Of a stretch of DNA of 64,000 nt, positions 54,933 through 64,000 are shown in pieces. The stretch spans positions 248,001 through 312,000 of the forward strand of contig RBKR01000012.1 of NCBI GenBank assembly GCA_004835665.1, given 5' to 3'. The DNA comes from Phoma sp. XZ068 (taxonomy: Eukaryota; Ascomycota; Dothideomycetes; Pleosporales; Didymellaceae). Position numbers and translations under genes: made by a program. The notes under the pieces were generated by a model. The model had not been told where the DNA came from, searched no databases, and saw only the letters and a list, made by a program, of their open reading frames with translations. How positions within the stretch are numbered: position 1 is the stretch's first letter; every line of letters begins with the position of its first letter.

Positions 54933-55232
54933 AGGCCGTGTGCGGCGGTGCGAGTTCGGAGAGGGTGGGCGGTGCGGCTACGAGGTTCCCATGAATTGGC
55001 GGGAGCTCGGGGAAGCTTCAGTGAGAGTGGTAGACGACCGGGCGCTGCGCTGTGTTGTTGTGCTGCGCCCGCACCTGAGACTTGTCCGCATGGCCAAGCA
55101 GCCTTCGGCCTCTGCTACCCGGCACCCGGCGCGTCCAGCGTCACTAGCTGCCCGCACGAGCACCAGACGCCTCACCGCCTGCGACACCTGCGCCACAACA
55201 CCACAAAAACATCGCCAGCTGCAGCGTCGTCC
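54933..55232. promoter_or_regulatory. Shared upstream region of VPS9 and the ASNSD1-like gene
   Basis: 300 bases between divergent ATGs, GC-rich, with no TATA in either direction. The open plus-strand frame from 54771 runs through it without a stop, but the enzyme must start at MCGI (55233), so the upstream frame is not protein. Confidence 0.5.
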
Positions 55233-56946
55233 ATGTGCGGCATCTTCTTCTCCCTCAGCCGCCATGCCTACATAGCGCCTGATGACAACACTGCCAGCCT
55301 TCTGCGCAATCGAGGACCTGATCACCTCGGACTGCACCAAGTTGTTGTTTCACCGGAGCGCGACAACAATCAGCTTCATGCCACCTTCTTGTCGACCGTG
55401 CTGTCACTGCGCGGCACTGCCGTCGTTTCACAGCCGCTGGTCGACAAGAGCAACTCTGTGCTCTGCTGGAACGGCGAGGCTTGGTCCGTCAATGGTGATG
55501 CTGTGACCGGCAACGACTCCAAGCTTGTCTTCGACCTTTTGTTGGAGGCGAGTCGCACTGGCGACAAGTCTGCAGTAATCAATTTGCTTTCCAACATACG
55601 AGGGCCGTATGCTATCGTGTTCTATGACGCCGTAAATAACCACATCTACTACGGCAGAGACTGCCTGGGTCGACGTTCTCTGCTCAAAAAGTCAATGTCA
55701 GACGGCTCTCTTGTCTTGTCCAGCGTTTGTGACAACGCCACAGGTGAGGCATGGGCTGAGGTAGAAGCCGACGGCATCTACATGGTCAATCTCAATAGCG
55801 ATGAAGCCGCTCTCAGCGTTGAACATATCCCTCACATCCGCTTGGCATCGACAAGCTCTAGACTTTCATTTGTAGGTAGGTGCTGCTCGTCTAGGTACTT
55901 GCTAATGTTTCCAGCCCTTGCCATTCCCACCTATCAACCGCGAATCTCCTCACGGGACTGGACCAGATTATCAGATGATGCTGGGCCTGGGAGAGTCACT
56001 GCGTCAATCCGTGGCCCTCCGCACCCAGCACGTCCGAGAAGCTTTTGGAGCAGTTTCGACCAGCACCAGCGAGCATGCTGCCAAAGTAGCGATCCTGTTC
56101 TCCGGAGGCCTTGACTGCACCATCCTCGCCAGACTATGTCATGACTTGATCCCTTTGGAAGAAAGCATCGATCTGCTCAACGTTGCCTTTGAGAACCCGC
56201 GCATACACAGCAAGCTGGAGCCCGGCGCCAGCCCCTACGAGCTCTGCCCGGACCGCATCACTGGGCGATCTTCCCACGCAGAACTCCAGCAGATATGTCC
56301 ACGGCGCCGCTGGCGTTTCGTCGAGGTCAATGTGCCCTACACCGAAACGGTAGCACATCGCGCAACCGTCATGGCCCTCATGCATCCCCACAATACCGAG
56401 ATGGATCTCTCCATATCGTACGCCCTGTACTTTGCATCGCGCGGCGTCGGCTTATCCTCATCCGCCGATGGTGCCACAGAGCCATATACAACACCCGCAT
56501 GTGTGCTGCTCTCTGGCCTCGGGGCAGACGAACTGTTCGGCGGCTACCAGCGCCATGCAACAGCCTTTGCCCGCCAGGGGTATCAAGGCCTCGTTGAAGA
56601 ACTGGAGCTCGATTTTGACCGCCTTGGCAAGCGCAACCTCGGACGCGATGACCGCGTCATCAGCAACTCCAGCAAGGAAGTCCGATTTCCGTATCTCGAC
56701 GAGGACTTTATTGCCATGGTGCTCCAGCTGCCGGTAGAACAAAAGTGCGACTTTGGGCAGCCCGAACAACGCCCTGCCGACAATCCATCCGTGGTCATCG
56801 AGCCCGCGAAGCACATGCTGAGAACGCTCGCCTACTCGCTGGGCATGAAGAGCGTTGCGTTGGAGAAGAAGCGGGCCATTCAATTTGGTGCGCGGACAGC
56901 AAAAATGGAAACGGGCAAGACAAAGGGGACGCATGTTTTGACTTGA
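55233..56946 (+). CDS. Asparagine synthetase domain-containing protein (ASNSD1/YML096W type)
   Basis: Two exons (55233-55871, 55915-56946) give about 556 residues. The start is fixed by MCGIFF: Cys2 must be N-terminal for a class II (Ntn) glutaminase. Glutaminase residues include LLRNRGPDHLG and GRDCLGRRSLL. The second half is the ATP-pyrophosphatase-type synthetase domain with the PP-loop LFSGGLDCTILA, and later LLSGLGADELFGGYQRH and the KEVRFPYLDEDF segment. The length and split glutaminase/synthase style match ASNSD1 and yeast YML096W rather than the true Asn1/Asn2 enzymes. The glutaminase loop lacks the usual RGPD-x-x-G-x-x(6)-H spacing. The substrate is therefore uncertain; an amidotransferase role is inferred. 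Confidence 0.9.
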
Positions 56947-57698
56947 GTAAGTACAACCTTTTATTATTCCCTTTTCTTGGCAGTGATTATACACATCCAA
57001 ATGGTCGAGACACCAGTCCTTCCTCAGACAGTCACTTCAAGTGGCATGTCCCATGGCTCTTGGTGTCGGTGACTTTGATTTTGTAAAAGGCAAGTCTGAG
57101 CCTTGTATCGCGTCACATAAACATGTTACTAGTCGAAGTCATGGCTGACGCGCGTTAGGAGTCGTCTGGTTCGCTAGGGAAGGCAGCTGGTATGTCAAGG
57201 AAGAGCATGGCCGCGACAACCCCATGACAGCGTCCAAATGATGTACGGCTTGGAATCCTCCATAGCCTCTCAGCCTTCCAACTCTCAAGCTGAGATTTAC
57301 CTACTTTTTCACTGCCATCAAACCATACATCTGGAGCCAATAATACCCCATGTGGAGGTTGATAGAGCGTGCAAGTCATCTGGGTCCGCTAGGCTTGTTC
57401 AGGAAAAGGAAGTTACGACTCCGTCATGATGAAGATCGGAAACTATAGCTTTCTCTGCAGTGCAGGAATCCCCTTGCAAACCACCAAACCTGCGTGGATT
57501 AGATAGTTGTAACATACGGTATGGTTGATGTCGAGTCGGAGGTGCAGTTGCTCAAGGGAGCTGTGCTACCCCACTAGAGTGGGGTTATCCGCTATCGCTC
57601 CGTTGCAACAAATCAAACCTCAAACGATGTAGCTGACCATCACCACCGAAAGTATTCTTCCCTAACTCTTGTGAAAATACATCTGCTCTCACGACACC
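56947..57698. other. Intergenic region, nothing recognised
   Basis: 752 bases between two plus-strand genes. Short ORFs only. The final ~100 bases are a C/A/T-rich leader before the DUF4202 start. Confidence 0.3.
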
Positions 57699-58283
57699 AT
57701 GACTTCCTCCTTCGACAAGGCGTTGGCTGCCATTGACGCTGCCCACGCGCTCGACCCCAACAAGATCACAATTGCGAGCGATGAAGTACCATACGAGCTG
57801 CACTACGCGCAAAAATGCACATCCTACCTCGATAAGCGCGCTCCAGACGCATCAGAGCACCTCCGCCTCGCAATCCGCGCCCAGCACTTCCGCCGCTGGG
57901 AAGTCCCCCGCTCCTCGTACCCCATGACACGCGTGGGCTACCACAGCTGGCGCACGTTCCTCAAGAAGCGGCAGGCTGAGCTCGTAATGAGCATATGCGA
58001 AGAAGCTGGATATGCGGCTGAGACTACACAGCGAGTGGGCGCGCTGATACGCAAGGAGGACTTGAAAGAGGATGAGGAGACGCAGGTGCTCGAGGATGTG
58101 GCGTGCTTGGTGTTTCTGGACGATCAGTTTGAGGCTTTTGAGAAGGAGCACGATGAGGACAAGATTATTAAGATTCTGCAGAAGACGTGGGGGAAGATGA
58201 CGGAGAAGGGACATGAGTTGGCGTTGCAGATACCTATGGGGGAGAGGCCGAAAGAGGTTATTGCTAAGGCTTTGGCTGGGTAG
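57699..58283 (+). CDS. DUF4202 family protein
   Basis: Intronless, 194 residues, the usual size of this family. Recognisable conserved parts: DKALAAIDAAHALDPN at the N-terminus, ELHYAQKCTSYLDKRAPDASEHLRLA, HFRRWEVPRSSYPMTRVGYHSWR, CEEAGYAAETTQRVGALIRKE, and DVACLVFLDDQFEAFEKEHDEDKIIKI. The several His with Asp/Glu partners (LHYAQ, EHL, QHFRRW, YHSWR) resemble an HD-type metal site, but activity in this family is not established as far as I know. Cytosolic by sequence. The start MTSSFDK is at the first in-frame ATG. Confidence 0.9.
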   Translation: MTSSFDKALAAIDAAHALDPNKITIASDEVPYELHYAQKCTSYLDKRAPDASEHLRLAIRAQHFRRWEVPRSSYPMTRVGYHSWRTFLKKRQAELVMSICEEAGYAAETTQRVGALIRKEDLKEDEETQVLEDVACLVFLDDQFEAFEKEHDEDKIIKILQKTWGKMTEKGHELALQIPMGERPKEVIAKALAG

Positions 58284-58443
58284 CTTTGAGTCGATATCGT
58301 TCTTTCGACTCTGCATGGTCTCTCGAGTTTTTTGAAGGGCCTGTGACGGTTTATTTTGCAAGGATTGAGCATACATACCTGAAGTCAAGATTGAGATCGG
58401 ATACGGAAGCTTCCAGCCACTTGCACCGCCACAGCGTCACAGC

Positions 58444-58794
58444 ATGACGTCGCTGCCTACGCAGGCGACTCTACAACCTACAAGTATAAGACTGCTCAGA
58501 CACCCACGTACACAACAAGACTATCGGCCTTTTCCGTACAAAGTTTCGCGCCACATACCCATACCGTCATCGACCAAGCAGCCATCAGTCAAGCACGCAA
58601 TGCCATCGACAAACACCTCTGTTAGCTCATCAACCGCGCAGACAGCGCACGATGTCGCAAGACCGAGTACGCAGAGCGTAGCTAGTGCCAACACCCAACA
58701 AAGCGAACAGGAGAACGAGAAAGATAAGGAAGCAGAGAAACTGTACGAGGAACGTATCGAGGAGGAGTACGCCAAGCGAGAGGGTGGTGCCTAG
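58444..58794 (+). CDS. Small hypothetical protein, possible mitochondrial presequence
   Basis: 116 residues, intronless. Residues 1-55 are basic and Ser/Thr/Pro-rich without acidic residues apart from one Asp (TSIRLLRHPRTQQDYR, YKVSRHIPIP), like a mitochondrial targeting sequence. The middle is Ser/Thr/Gln-rich, and the end is a highly charged helix (NEKDKEAEKLYEERIEEEYAKRE). A short charged C-terminal helix of this kind is often the only conserved part of small fungal mitochondrial proteins. It lies 160 bases after the DUF4202 stop on the same strand. No family assigned. Confidence 0.5.
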   Translation: MTSLPTQATLQPTSIRLLRHPRTQQDYRPFPYKVSRHIPIPSSTKQPSVKHAMPSTNTSVSSSTAQTAHDVARPSTQSVASANTQQSEQENEKDKEAEKLYEERIEEEYAKREGGA

Positions 58795-59554
58795 ACACCT
58801 TGTCAGAGCGGTACGACCTTTAAGAAGCGAGGACGGCGGGTGTGACACTTGATATGCTTCCCGGATGGTTCCTCCGATAAAGTCGCTGTGCACGAGCATT
58901 AATACACTGCTATACCCGCCCCTGTTCTTACAACCTCAATCACCACTTTTCTGAGACCTACCACTGCACCCAATCAACTCCTAAGCATAATGACCTCAAC
59001 TCCTATCTTTGTAGAGACTCGGCGAAAACAGCGGGATCAACCATGTCCGCACACAATATCGGTTCTTCAGCGAGATCGACCCTGCACATTACCACGTGAA
59101 TGTCCAGCATCCAGCCTCGCCAACCCTCCGGCGCCCGGCACTTATACAATCGTAGCCGGGTCTAATCCTCCGATAGTGTGGGGAGACAGGGATCGGCGAG
59201 CACATACCCTGTAACAGGCATGTTGTTTCGTACTTGGTGCCAAGGCAATCTAAAACAAACTCCAGAAACGACTAAGATAAACAACAAGGCCACTTTGTAA
59301 TGCACGTTAGTCCAGTAACGTCCGGAGATCAAACATACACAACGGGTTCTGCCCTGCTTCTGGAAGTTGGAGCGTCCTGCAATATGTTTTGCATGGTTGA
59401 TAGGAGACCTATCCAGGCACGGCAGGTGCACATATGAAGTCGTTGTATAAAGTCCGCACCATAGCCACATTTGTATTTATCCAGCGCAGGCCCTTCATCG
59501 CAGCTTACCGAGTGATCCCTCTCCTCAGCCAAATCCAACACCCAAACCGCAAGC
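58795..59554. other. Intergenic region, nothing firmly recognised
   Basis: 760 bases. An ORF at 58990-59214 (74 codons) begins MTSTPIFVETRRKQRDQ after a C/A-rich leader and could be a small gene, but it shows no domain, signal or conserved feature and is not called. The ~100 bases before 59555 look like a promoter and leader. Confidence 0.3.
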
Positions 59555-60088
59555 ATGAAGTTCTCACTCATACTCCCCGTCCTGGCATACGCATCCAGCG
59601 TCTCAGGCGCCATTACCTGGTCCCTCGCCAAAGCCTCCAACCCCACCGCCGACCAATCCGACGCCTACGCCAAAATCGAAAACGCCATGCGCCTCGCCGT
59701 CGCCCGCTACGGCCGCCTCGGAACAGCCTCCAAAAACATCCGCGTAGCCTACGTCCCCGGCGTCCCCACCGCAGAAGCCAGCTTCAACGGCGACCTACGC
59801 TTCGGATCAAACAGAGCCTACATGAACGAGCGCACAGCCATGCACGAGATCTCGCACACCCTCGGTATCGGGCAGACGTCTGCGTTCAACACAAAGTGCG
59901 CGGCGGGAGACTGGAGGACTGCGTTGCCGCTGCTGAGGAGCTGGGATGGGTCCAGTGCGGTTATTAACTGTGGAGGTTCGCATATTTGGCCGTATGGACT
60001 GAACTATGATAATGAGTGGAGTGAGACGAATGCGAATAGGCATGTGCAACTTATCAATGCGATGATTAAGGATGGGCTGCAGGGCTGA
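59555..60088 (+). CDS. Small secreted HExxH metalloprotease-like protein
   Basis: 177 residues, intronless. The signal peptide MKFSLILPVLAYASSVSGA is clear, with cleavage near SGA/ITWSL. The mature part holds a zinc-protease motif AMHEISHTLGIG (HExSHxxGI): two His, the catalytic Glu and a glycine turn, and the next conserved polar residue could complete a metzincin-like third ligand. Two Cys (TKCAAGDW and INCGGSHIW) could form a disulphide. The C-terminus, with WPYGLNYDNEWSE and NANRHVQLINAMI, looks like the conserved end of this small family. At 177 residues it is far shorter than M35/M36/M43 enzymes but appears complete. Whether it is an active protease or a lectin-like derivative is open. 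Confidence 0.82.
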   Translation: MKFSLILPVLAYASSVSGAITWSLAKASNPTADQSDAYAKIENAMRLAVARYGRLGTASKNIRVAYVPGVPTAEASFNGDLRFGSNRAYMNERTAMHEISHTLGIGQTSAFNTKCAAGDWRTALPLLRSWDGSSAVINCGGSHIWPYGLNYDNEWSETNANRHVQLINAMIKDGLQG

Positions 60089-60408
60089 GAGAGACGTTGA
60101 TGCTTGTTTGTGGTCAGGCACGATGCGAGTTGTTCGCAGGTTCTTGTAAATAGTTTTGAAACGACATATATGCTCACTTCCAATACTTTGAACTTAGGGC
60201 GTACCTTGCAGTGAATGTTGTCTGATTGCCGCGGAGCATCTGATTGGGAAGCAGGCACGTCAGCTTCGGGCTAGCTTGCCCCACATCACTCACCTCGCTC
60301 ATCAAGTATATGCACCTCACATCTCAGCCTCGCCAATATCGAGTATATCATGTGCGATGGAGCCCACTATGAAACGTTTTCTGGACCTATGTTCTATCGA
60401 AGTCCACC

Positions 60409-62416
60409 ATGGACGCTACTCAGCCGACCCTTTCAGTTCATGGGGCTGACCCAAGCCTGATGGAGGATTACTACTTTGATTGTTGGTCAAGTTCCGTCAC
60501 AGTCCCTCTTTGTCCGCCTCCTTCAGACGACCAATTTTGGCTGCCAGATGCCATCAACGTTGATGGGTTCAATACTGTGACTCAGCAGTGCGTACAAAAC
60601 TTCTGATTTGATGAAGACTGGAGCAATGGAACGCTGGGATATGAAAAACCCGTGGATTGCAGCCTTTGCGGCCAGTTACTCTGCTTCTGCGATAACACTG
60701 AGGCCATTGAAACGTTTGAGCATGATGATTTTCTATTGGATGAAAAGCGCTTTGAATTGATTTCACGAAGCCAATCAGGACTTATTGGGTACACGTTTGC
60801 AGCTTCGAAGGACGTACAGAGTGCCGAGCGAACGCAAACTGTACAATCATCTGCAAGAATCGCGCAGAAGAAGTCGAGACGTACGAGAATATCGGATACT
60901 GCGAAGAAAATCCTTGAAGAACACTTCCTCAAGAACCCATATCCAGACAAGTACGAAATGTCTGCGCTGCAGCTGGCAACTAAGCTCAGAGGACGTGTGA
61001 TCCAAACATGGTTCTCCAACACGAGATCTCGGAGAGCAGGTTCGTATTTTATGAATTCGCGACTTGCACGGATCGGCTGACTTCGATTGACAGTGCCGCC
61101 TGATCCATCACCAGACCTCAGCAACGTAAGAGTGTCTGAAGGACCAAGAAGCCGCTTGTCAACAACGAGCTTAGCAGAATTTGATAAGCTTTCTCCAGCC
61201 GACAGTCACATGTCCTTGGAGAAGTGGCTGGATAGTCCCTGTCGAAGCGAAGCAATCCCGACTGGTATCGTGTCTACCAATACCACACTGCTAGACTCCG
61301 TCAGTCCCATTGTGGAAATACCTCCCCAGTCTTCACTATTCAATTGGCCTGATACCTGGATCTCCGATGAGTATCGCCGGCTCAGACAGCTCCGTTGGTT
61401 CAGCGCACTCCCACTGCAGTTTAGCCAGTCAAAGGTCTGTTGATTCCAGAGGATCGCGCCGAGGCAGAAGACAGTGGAGAAAACAAGCTCCGCCAACTCC
61501 GATTGACCTCTCACCGCTTGTCCCGTTCTCAACGTCAACGTATTACTGTACATGGCCCGACTGCACAAATACTTTCAAAACCAGGTTCGAATGGGCTCGT
61601 CATGAGGAAGCGGAGCATTACTTTCCTCAACGATGGATTTGCTGCTATGATGATGTCAACGATGTTTCACTGCCAGGATGCTTCATTTGCAAGAAAACGA
61701 TATTTGGCACAGATTTCGCCGATCATCATCCCAAAGACTGCCATTATCTCAAAGGCTCCTGCAAGGAGAAGACAGAGGAAGAACGTACCTTCTGGCGCTC
61801 AGATCAATTGGTCCAGCACTTTAAACGAATCCACGGACACGCTCTGCCGAAGGATATTCAACAAGCATGGCTCAGCGAAAATTCACAGTTTGACGATTCC
61901 CATTTGAACTGTGGCTTTTGTGGGTTTCCTGCTTCAACTTGGAAAGATCGCCAAGATCACGTATCGTGGCACATACAAGCGGGCGCGCCCAAAGAAGCCT
62001 GGTGGCCAAAGCGGAAGTTCATGCCTCTCCGACAATACAACTCTTTCCCTGATCCTCGCTTTGGTGTTGAGTCTTTGGGAACCAAATCGTGGTCGTGTCG
62101 GTTTCTCCCGAGCTATCAACACCTGGTGTCGACATCTTGCGAGCTTTGCGGATACCAATTTAGCACGGACGAAGATCCAAAGCTGCACATGGATGTGCAT
62201 GCGCTACGACAATGTGAACAAGAACTTTATTCCGACGTGGATCACTTGTACTGTCATCTCATTGATAGCCACGGCCTGGTTGCAAAGTCTATTCCTAGGC
62301 CTAACCTGTGGCATCATGCAGGGTCACTCTTTCACTCCATCGATGCCGGCAAAGCCTTAGGAGAATGGCAGCAACAAATTCCTGCGCTAGATTCCATGTT
62401 CCGATTTCTAGAATAG
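60409..62416 (+). CDS. Homeobox plus C2H2 zinc finger transcription factor, reading frame broken
   Basis: The ATG at 60409 (tccaccATGG) opens an acidic N-terminus. After a CxxC-type segment (DCSLCGQLLCFCD) comes a homeodomain (~60860-61040): RRTRISDTAKKILEEHF, KNPYPDKYEMSALQLA and WFSNTRSRR, the TALE/fungal style. An intron (61040-61093, GTTCGT donor) leads to a Ser/Pro linker. The C-terminal part, in a different frame from about 61352, holds C2H2 units (YYCTWPDCTNTFKTRFEWARHEEAEH, with further Cys/His pairs at CGFCGF, SCELCGYQF and DHLYCHLIDSH). Two problems: TGA at 60604-60606 (removable by a weak 57-nt intron, 60567-60623) and a one-base frame conflict near 61340-61366 that no visible intron fixes. 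The homeobox-C2H2 combination is a known fungal class. This copy may be a pseudogene or carry sequence errors. Confidence 0.65.
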
Positions 62417-62470
62417 TGTCCATAGAATAAACTATGTCAAAGAGCATGTCGATGAAGATTCCGAGATGCG

Positions 62471-63282
62471 CTATTTCCACGGCCTCGCGGGATCAGCGTT
62501 CACTTCTTCACCCCAGTCCGCCTTATCCATGTAGTACGCCAACCCCTCCACACTAGTCTGCCTGAGCATCTTCTCACCGTTCCTCTGCTTCTTCATCCTT
62601 TGCATCCTTTCGCGCTCGACCGCCTTAGCAGGATACACATCCGGCCATCCTTCCTTCCTCCACTCCCTCAGCCGATTGGATCCAGTATGGTAGTTCGTGT
62701 CGTCCCCTTGACCATCGTTGCGGTCATAGTAATTCAATCTGGGCTGCGCAAAGTGCGGTTCCAGCGGGCTGAGGAAGGCGCTTTTGGTGAAGAAGACCGG
62801 GTCGCTGGGCTCTGCGGATCGGATATCAAGGATAGTACAGACTTTGTTAACTGCCTCGATACGAATTTTTCGCGAGTCTATGTCTGACGTGTGCTCCAGG
62901 ATAGACAGGGCTTCTTGATACACGGCCAGTACTGCTGAGCGGTCGAGGTTGCAGCACCTTGGATTGTTGCTTGTGGGGTTGTGTTGGGCGAATCTAAAAC
63001 GAAGGTCTTCGATTATGTTGGCGATGCGCTTCCAGTGTGGTTCGGAGGGTGAATCGTCATGATGAGGCGGCCCTGGTTTTGTCGCATCCTTGGGTTCAGG
63101 TGAAAGCTTGCCCAGTTGAGGCCGGCTTCTTTCTCATATTCATAACATAGGGTTTGAGGAGGATCTGGATCTTTATGAGGGATACGCATCTCGTTGTTGG
63201 CGTACGAAGCTGGGTGTAATTGTGTGCTTGCTTGCTTATGGCAGAGTGGGCAGTGAATTGCTGGATTGGAGTATTGGCGCAA
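62471..63282 (-). CDS. Hypothetical protein with a Cys-His N-terminal part; exon structure unresolved
   Basis: The C-terminal piece (to about 63140 in one frame) is well-behaved coding sequence: HWKRIANIIEDLRFRFAQH, RSAVLAVYQEALSILEHTS, RIEAVNKVCTILDIR, and an Arg/Lys/Asp-rich end (LREWRKEGWPDVYPAKA, GEEVNADPARPWK). Upstream, another frame (63282-63060) reads HCPLCHKQASTQLHP and GLNWASFHLNPRM, which also looks coding. The two frames overlap between 63060 and 63140 without a clear intron. A GTACGC donor at about 63200 to an AG near 63134 would connect them but would delete sensible sequence. The first exon probably lies beyond an acceptor near 63310. No family recognised. The CxxCH pair may bind zinc. 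Confidence 0.5.
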
Positions 63283-63695
63283 GTTGAAAAGAGTTGGTAA
63301 GGCTAGAGGAAACCGTGAGTTACGTTAGAACCTTAGACGTCAAACGGCTCATCAGGAAGGTGAACAAGAGGCGGTGTCAAGGCGCAACACGGCGAATCGT
63401 ACGGGTGCCTGCAGAACAACAAACACACTTCACTTGGTAATGGTGGGGCGCATTCTGAAGGAAGTTGAGCTAAATAGAAGACTCATATTCTACTAAAAGT
63501 CTTCGTGTACTGCGCCGATGCCTAAATTGCTAGTACCTGTCTGGTGGCTGGGCCCTGGCCTGTCAAGACAGCAAGCCCACCCAACACAGCTGCTTCAGTC
63601 CCACTCAAAAAGGCATTCCGCACCTTCTACCTTCCTCAAAAACTTCCTAAACACCGTAAGTTGTTGTATGAGAGTATCTGTAGTCATAATTTGGC

Positions 63696-64000
63696 TTACT
63701 GTCGTCGATTCGCTTTTTGCATCCGCCTGTTCAACTTACGCAGAGCGAAAGCTCTGCGCACATTCGTCCTACTAACGATCATGACGAGTGAATTTGCCGT
63801 GTCTTTCCTCGCAGGCTTCTTTGCATAATCCTCGTCAGCGCTATCGTCGATAGCGGTGCCATGCTTGGTATCCCCTCCAGGTATCTGGGTAATGCCAGCA
63901 TTGATCTTCTTGCGGAAAGCCCAGCTTTTGTAGTACGCAGCTGTGCCTGGCACATCGCGCGGTCCATCATCCAAGGTGTACTGCGCCGGTTCAGCCGAAG
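63696..64000 (-). CDS. 3' end of a gene running off the right edge (partial)
   Basis: On the minus strand the frame is open from the window edge (64000) to a stop at 63696-63698, about 100 residues. It is hydrophilic and sense-looking (SAEPAQYTLDDGPRDVPGTA, YYKSWAFRKKINAGITQIPG, DDSADEDYAKKPARKDTA) with a basic tail ending QKANRRQ. The Met at 63974 is probably internal. No domain is recognised. The last ~25 residues may instead be non-coding, read through a missed splice site. Confidence 0.4.
   Translation of the reverse strand, partial: SAEPAQYTLDDGPRDVPGTAAYYKSWAFRKKINAGITQIPGGDTKHGTAIDDSADEDYAKKPARKDTANSLVMIVSRTNVRRAFALRKLNRRMQKANRRQ

Noticed and set aside
54771..55232. N-terminal extension of the asparagine-synthetase-like protein
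   Set aside because: Frame is open upstream, but the Ntn glutaminase needs Cys at position 2, fixing the start at 55233.
58990..59214. Possible 74-residue gene
   Set aside because: ATG in fair context after a leader-like stretch, but no signal, domain or splice evidence. Left as a note only.
1..64000. CRISPR arrays, tRNA or rRNA genes, intact transposons
   Set aside because: No regularly spaced repeats, no tRNA B-box with matching acceptor arms, no rRNA sequence and no intact transposase or reverse transcriptase reading frame were seen by eye. A tRNAscan and repeat search would be decisive.

Overview
The window is nuclear DNA from a filamentous ascomycete (Pezizomycotina), most likely a Dothideomycete. 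The evidence is short GT..AG introns of about 45-110 nt with CTAAC-type branch points, several Zn2Cys6 regulators with fungal-specific trans-activation domains, a fungal homeobox-C2H2 protein, DAL5-type and sugar MFS permeases, and RIP-like decay of a pseudogene. Class is inferred from gene content. No species can be named. I saw no phage, plasmid, CRISPR, rRNA or convincing tRNA.

Layout. 1-14 kb: the 3' end of an unknown gene, a DAL5-type anion/vitamin permease, a DJ-1/Hsp31-like protein, a multi-finger C2H2 protein, a decayed membrane/coiled-coil gene with glutamine-to-stop changes, a sugar transporter, 2.3 kb of apparently empty DNA, and a MARVEL-type membrane protein. 15-22 kb: a HAK/KUP potassium transporter, a cytochrome P450, and a small two-exon protein of unknown function. 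22.8-27.8 kb: a compact housekeeping block with RIX7 (60S ribosome biogenesis AAA ATPase), divergent VPS20 (ESCRT-III), a PITH-domain protein and LSM8. 29-33.6 kb: a seven-helix-like membrane protein and a MAL-activator-like Zn2Cys6 factor. 34.5-41.9 kb: a 5'-truncated, multiply frameshifted GH55 beta-1,3-glucanase relic, two small secreted proteins and three unknown proteins. 43.8-50 kb: two large Zn2Cys6 regulators transcribed away from each other. 50-52.3 kb: gene-free DNA with diverged direct repeats and an AT-rich stretch. 52.3-58.8 kb: VPS9 (Rab5 GEF, VPS9 plus CUE), divergent asparagine-synthetase-domain protein (ASNSD1 type), a DUF4202 protein and a small unknown protein. 59.5-64 kb: a small secreted HExxH protein, a homeobox-C2H2 regulator whose frame is broken, an unknown minus-strand gene with a frame conflict, and a gene running off the right edge.

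How the genes relate. RIX7/VPS20, VPS9/ASNSD1 and the two Zn2Cys6 genes are head-to-head pairs with shared upstream regions. VPS20 and VPS9 both serve endosome-to-vacuole sorting but lie 26 kb apart and need not be linked functionally. There is no backbone enzyme (PKS, NRPS or terpene synthase), so the P450 is not evidently part of a metabolite cluster. Several loci (13.7, 34.6-36.0, 61.35 and 63.0 kb) show single-base or small frame conflicts. Some are real decay (the GH55 relic and the 7.2-8.8 kb gene). Others could be sequence errors, and raw reads would settle that. I found no convincing wholly new biological system. The best leads are the decaying loci, the homeobox-C2H2 protein and the divergent regulator pair. 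All exon boundaries were placed by eye.
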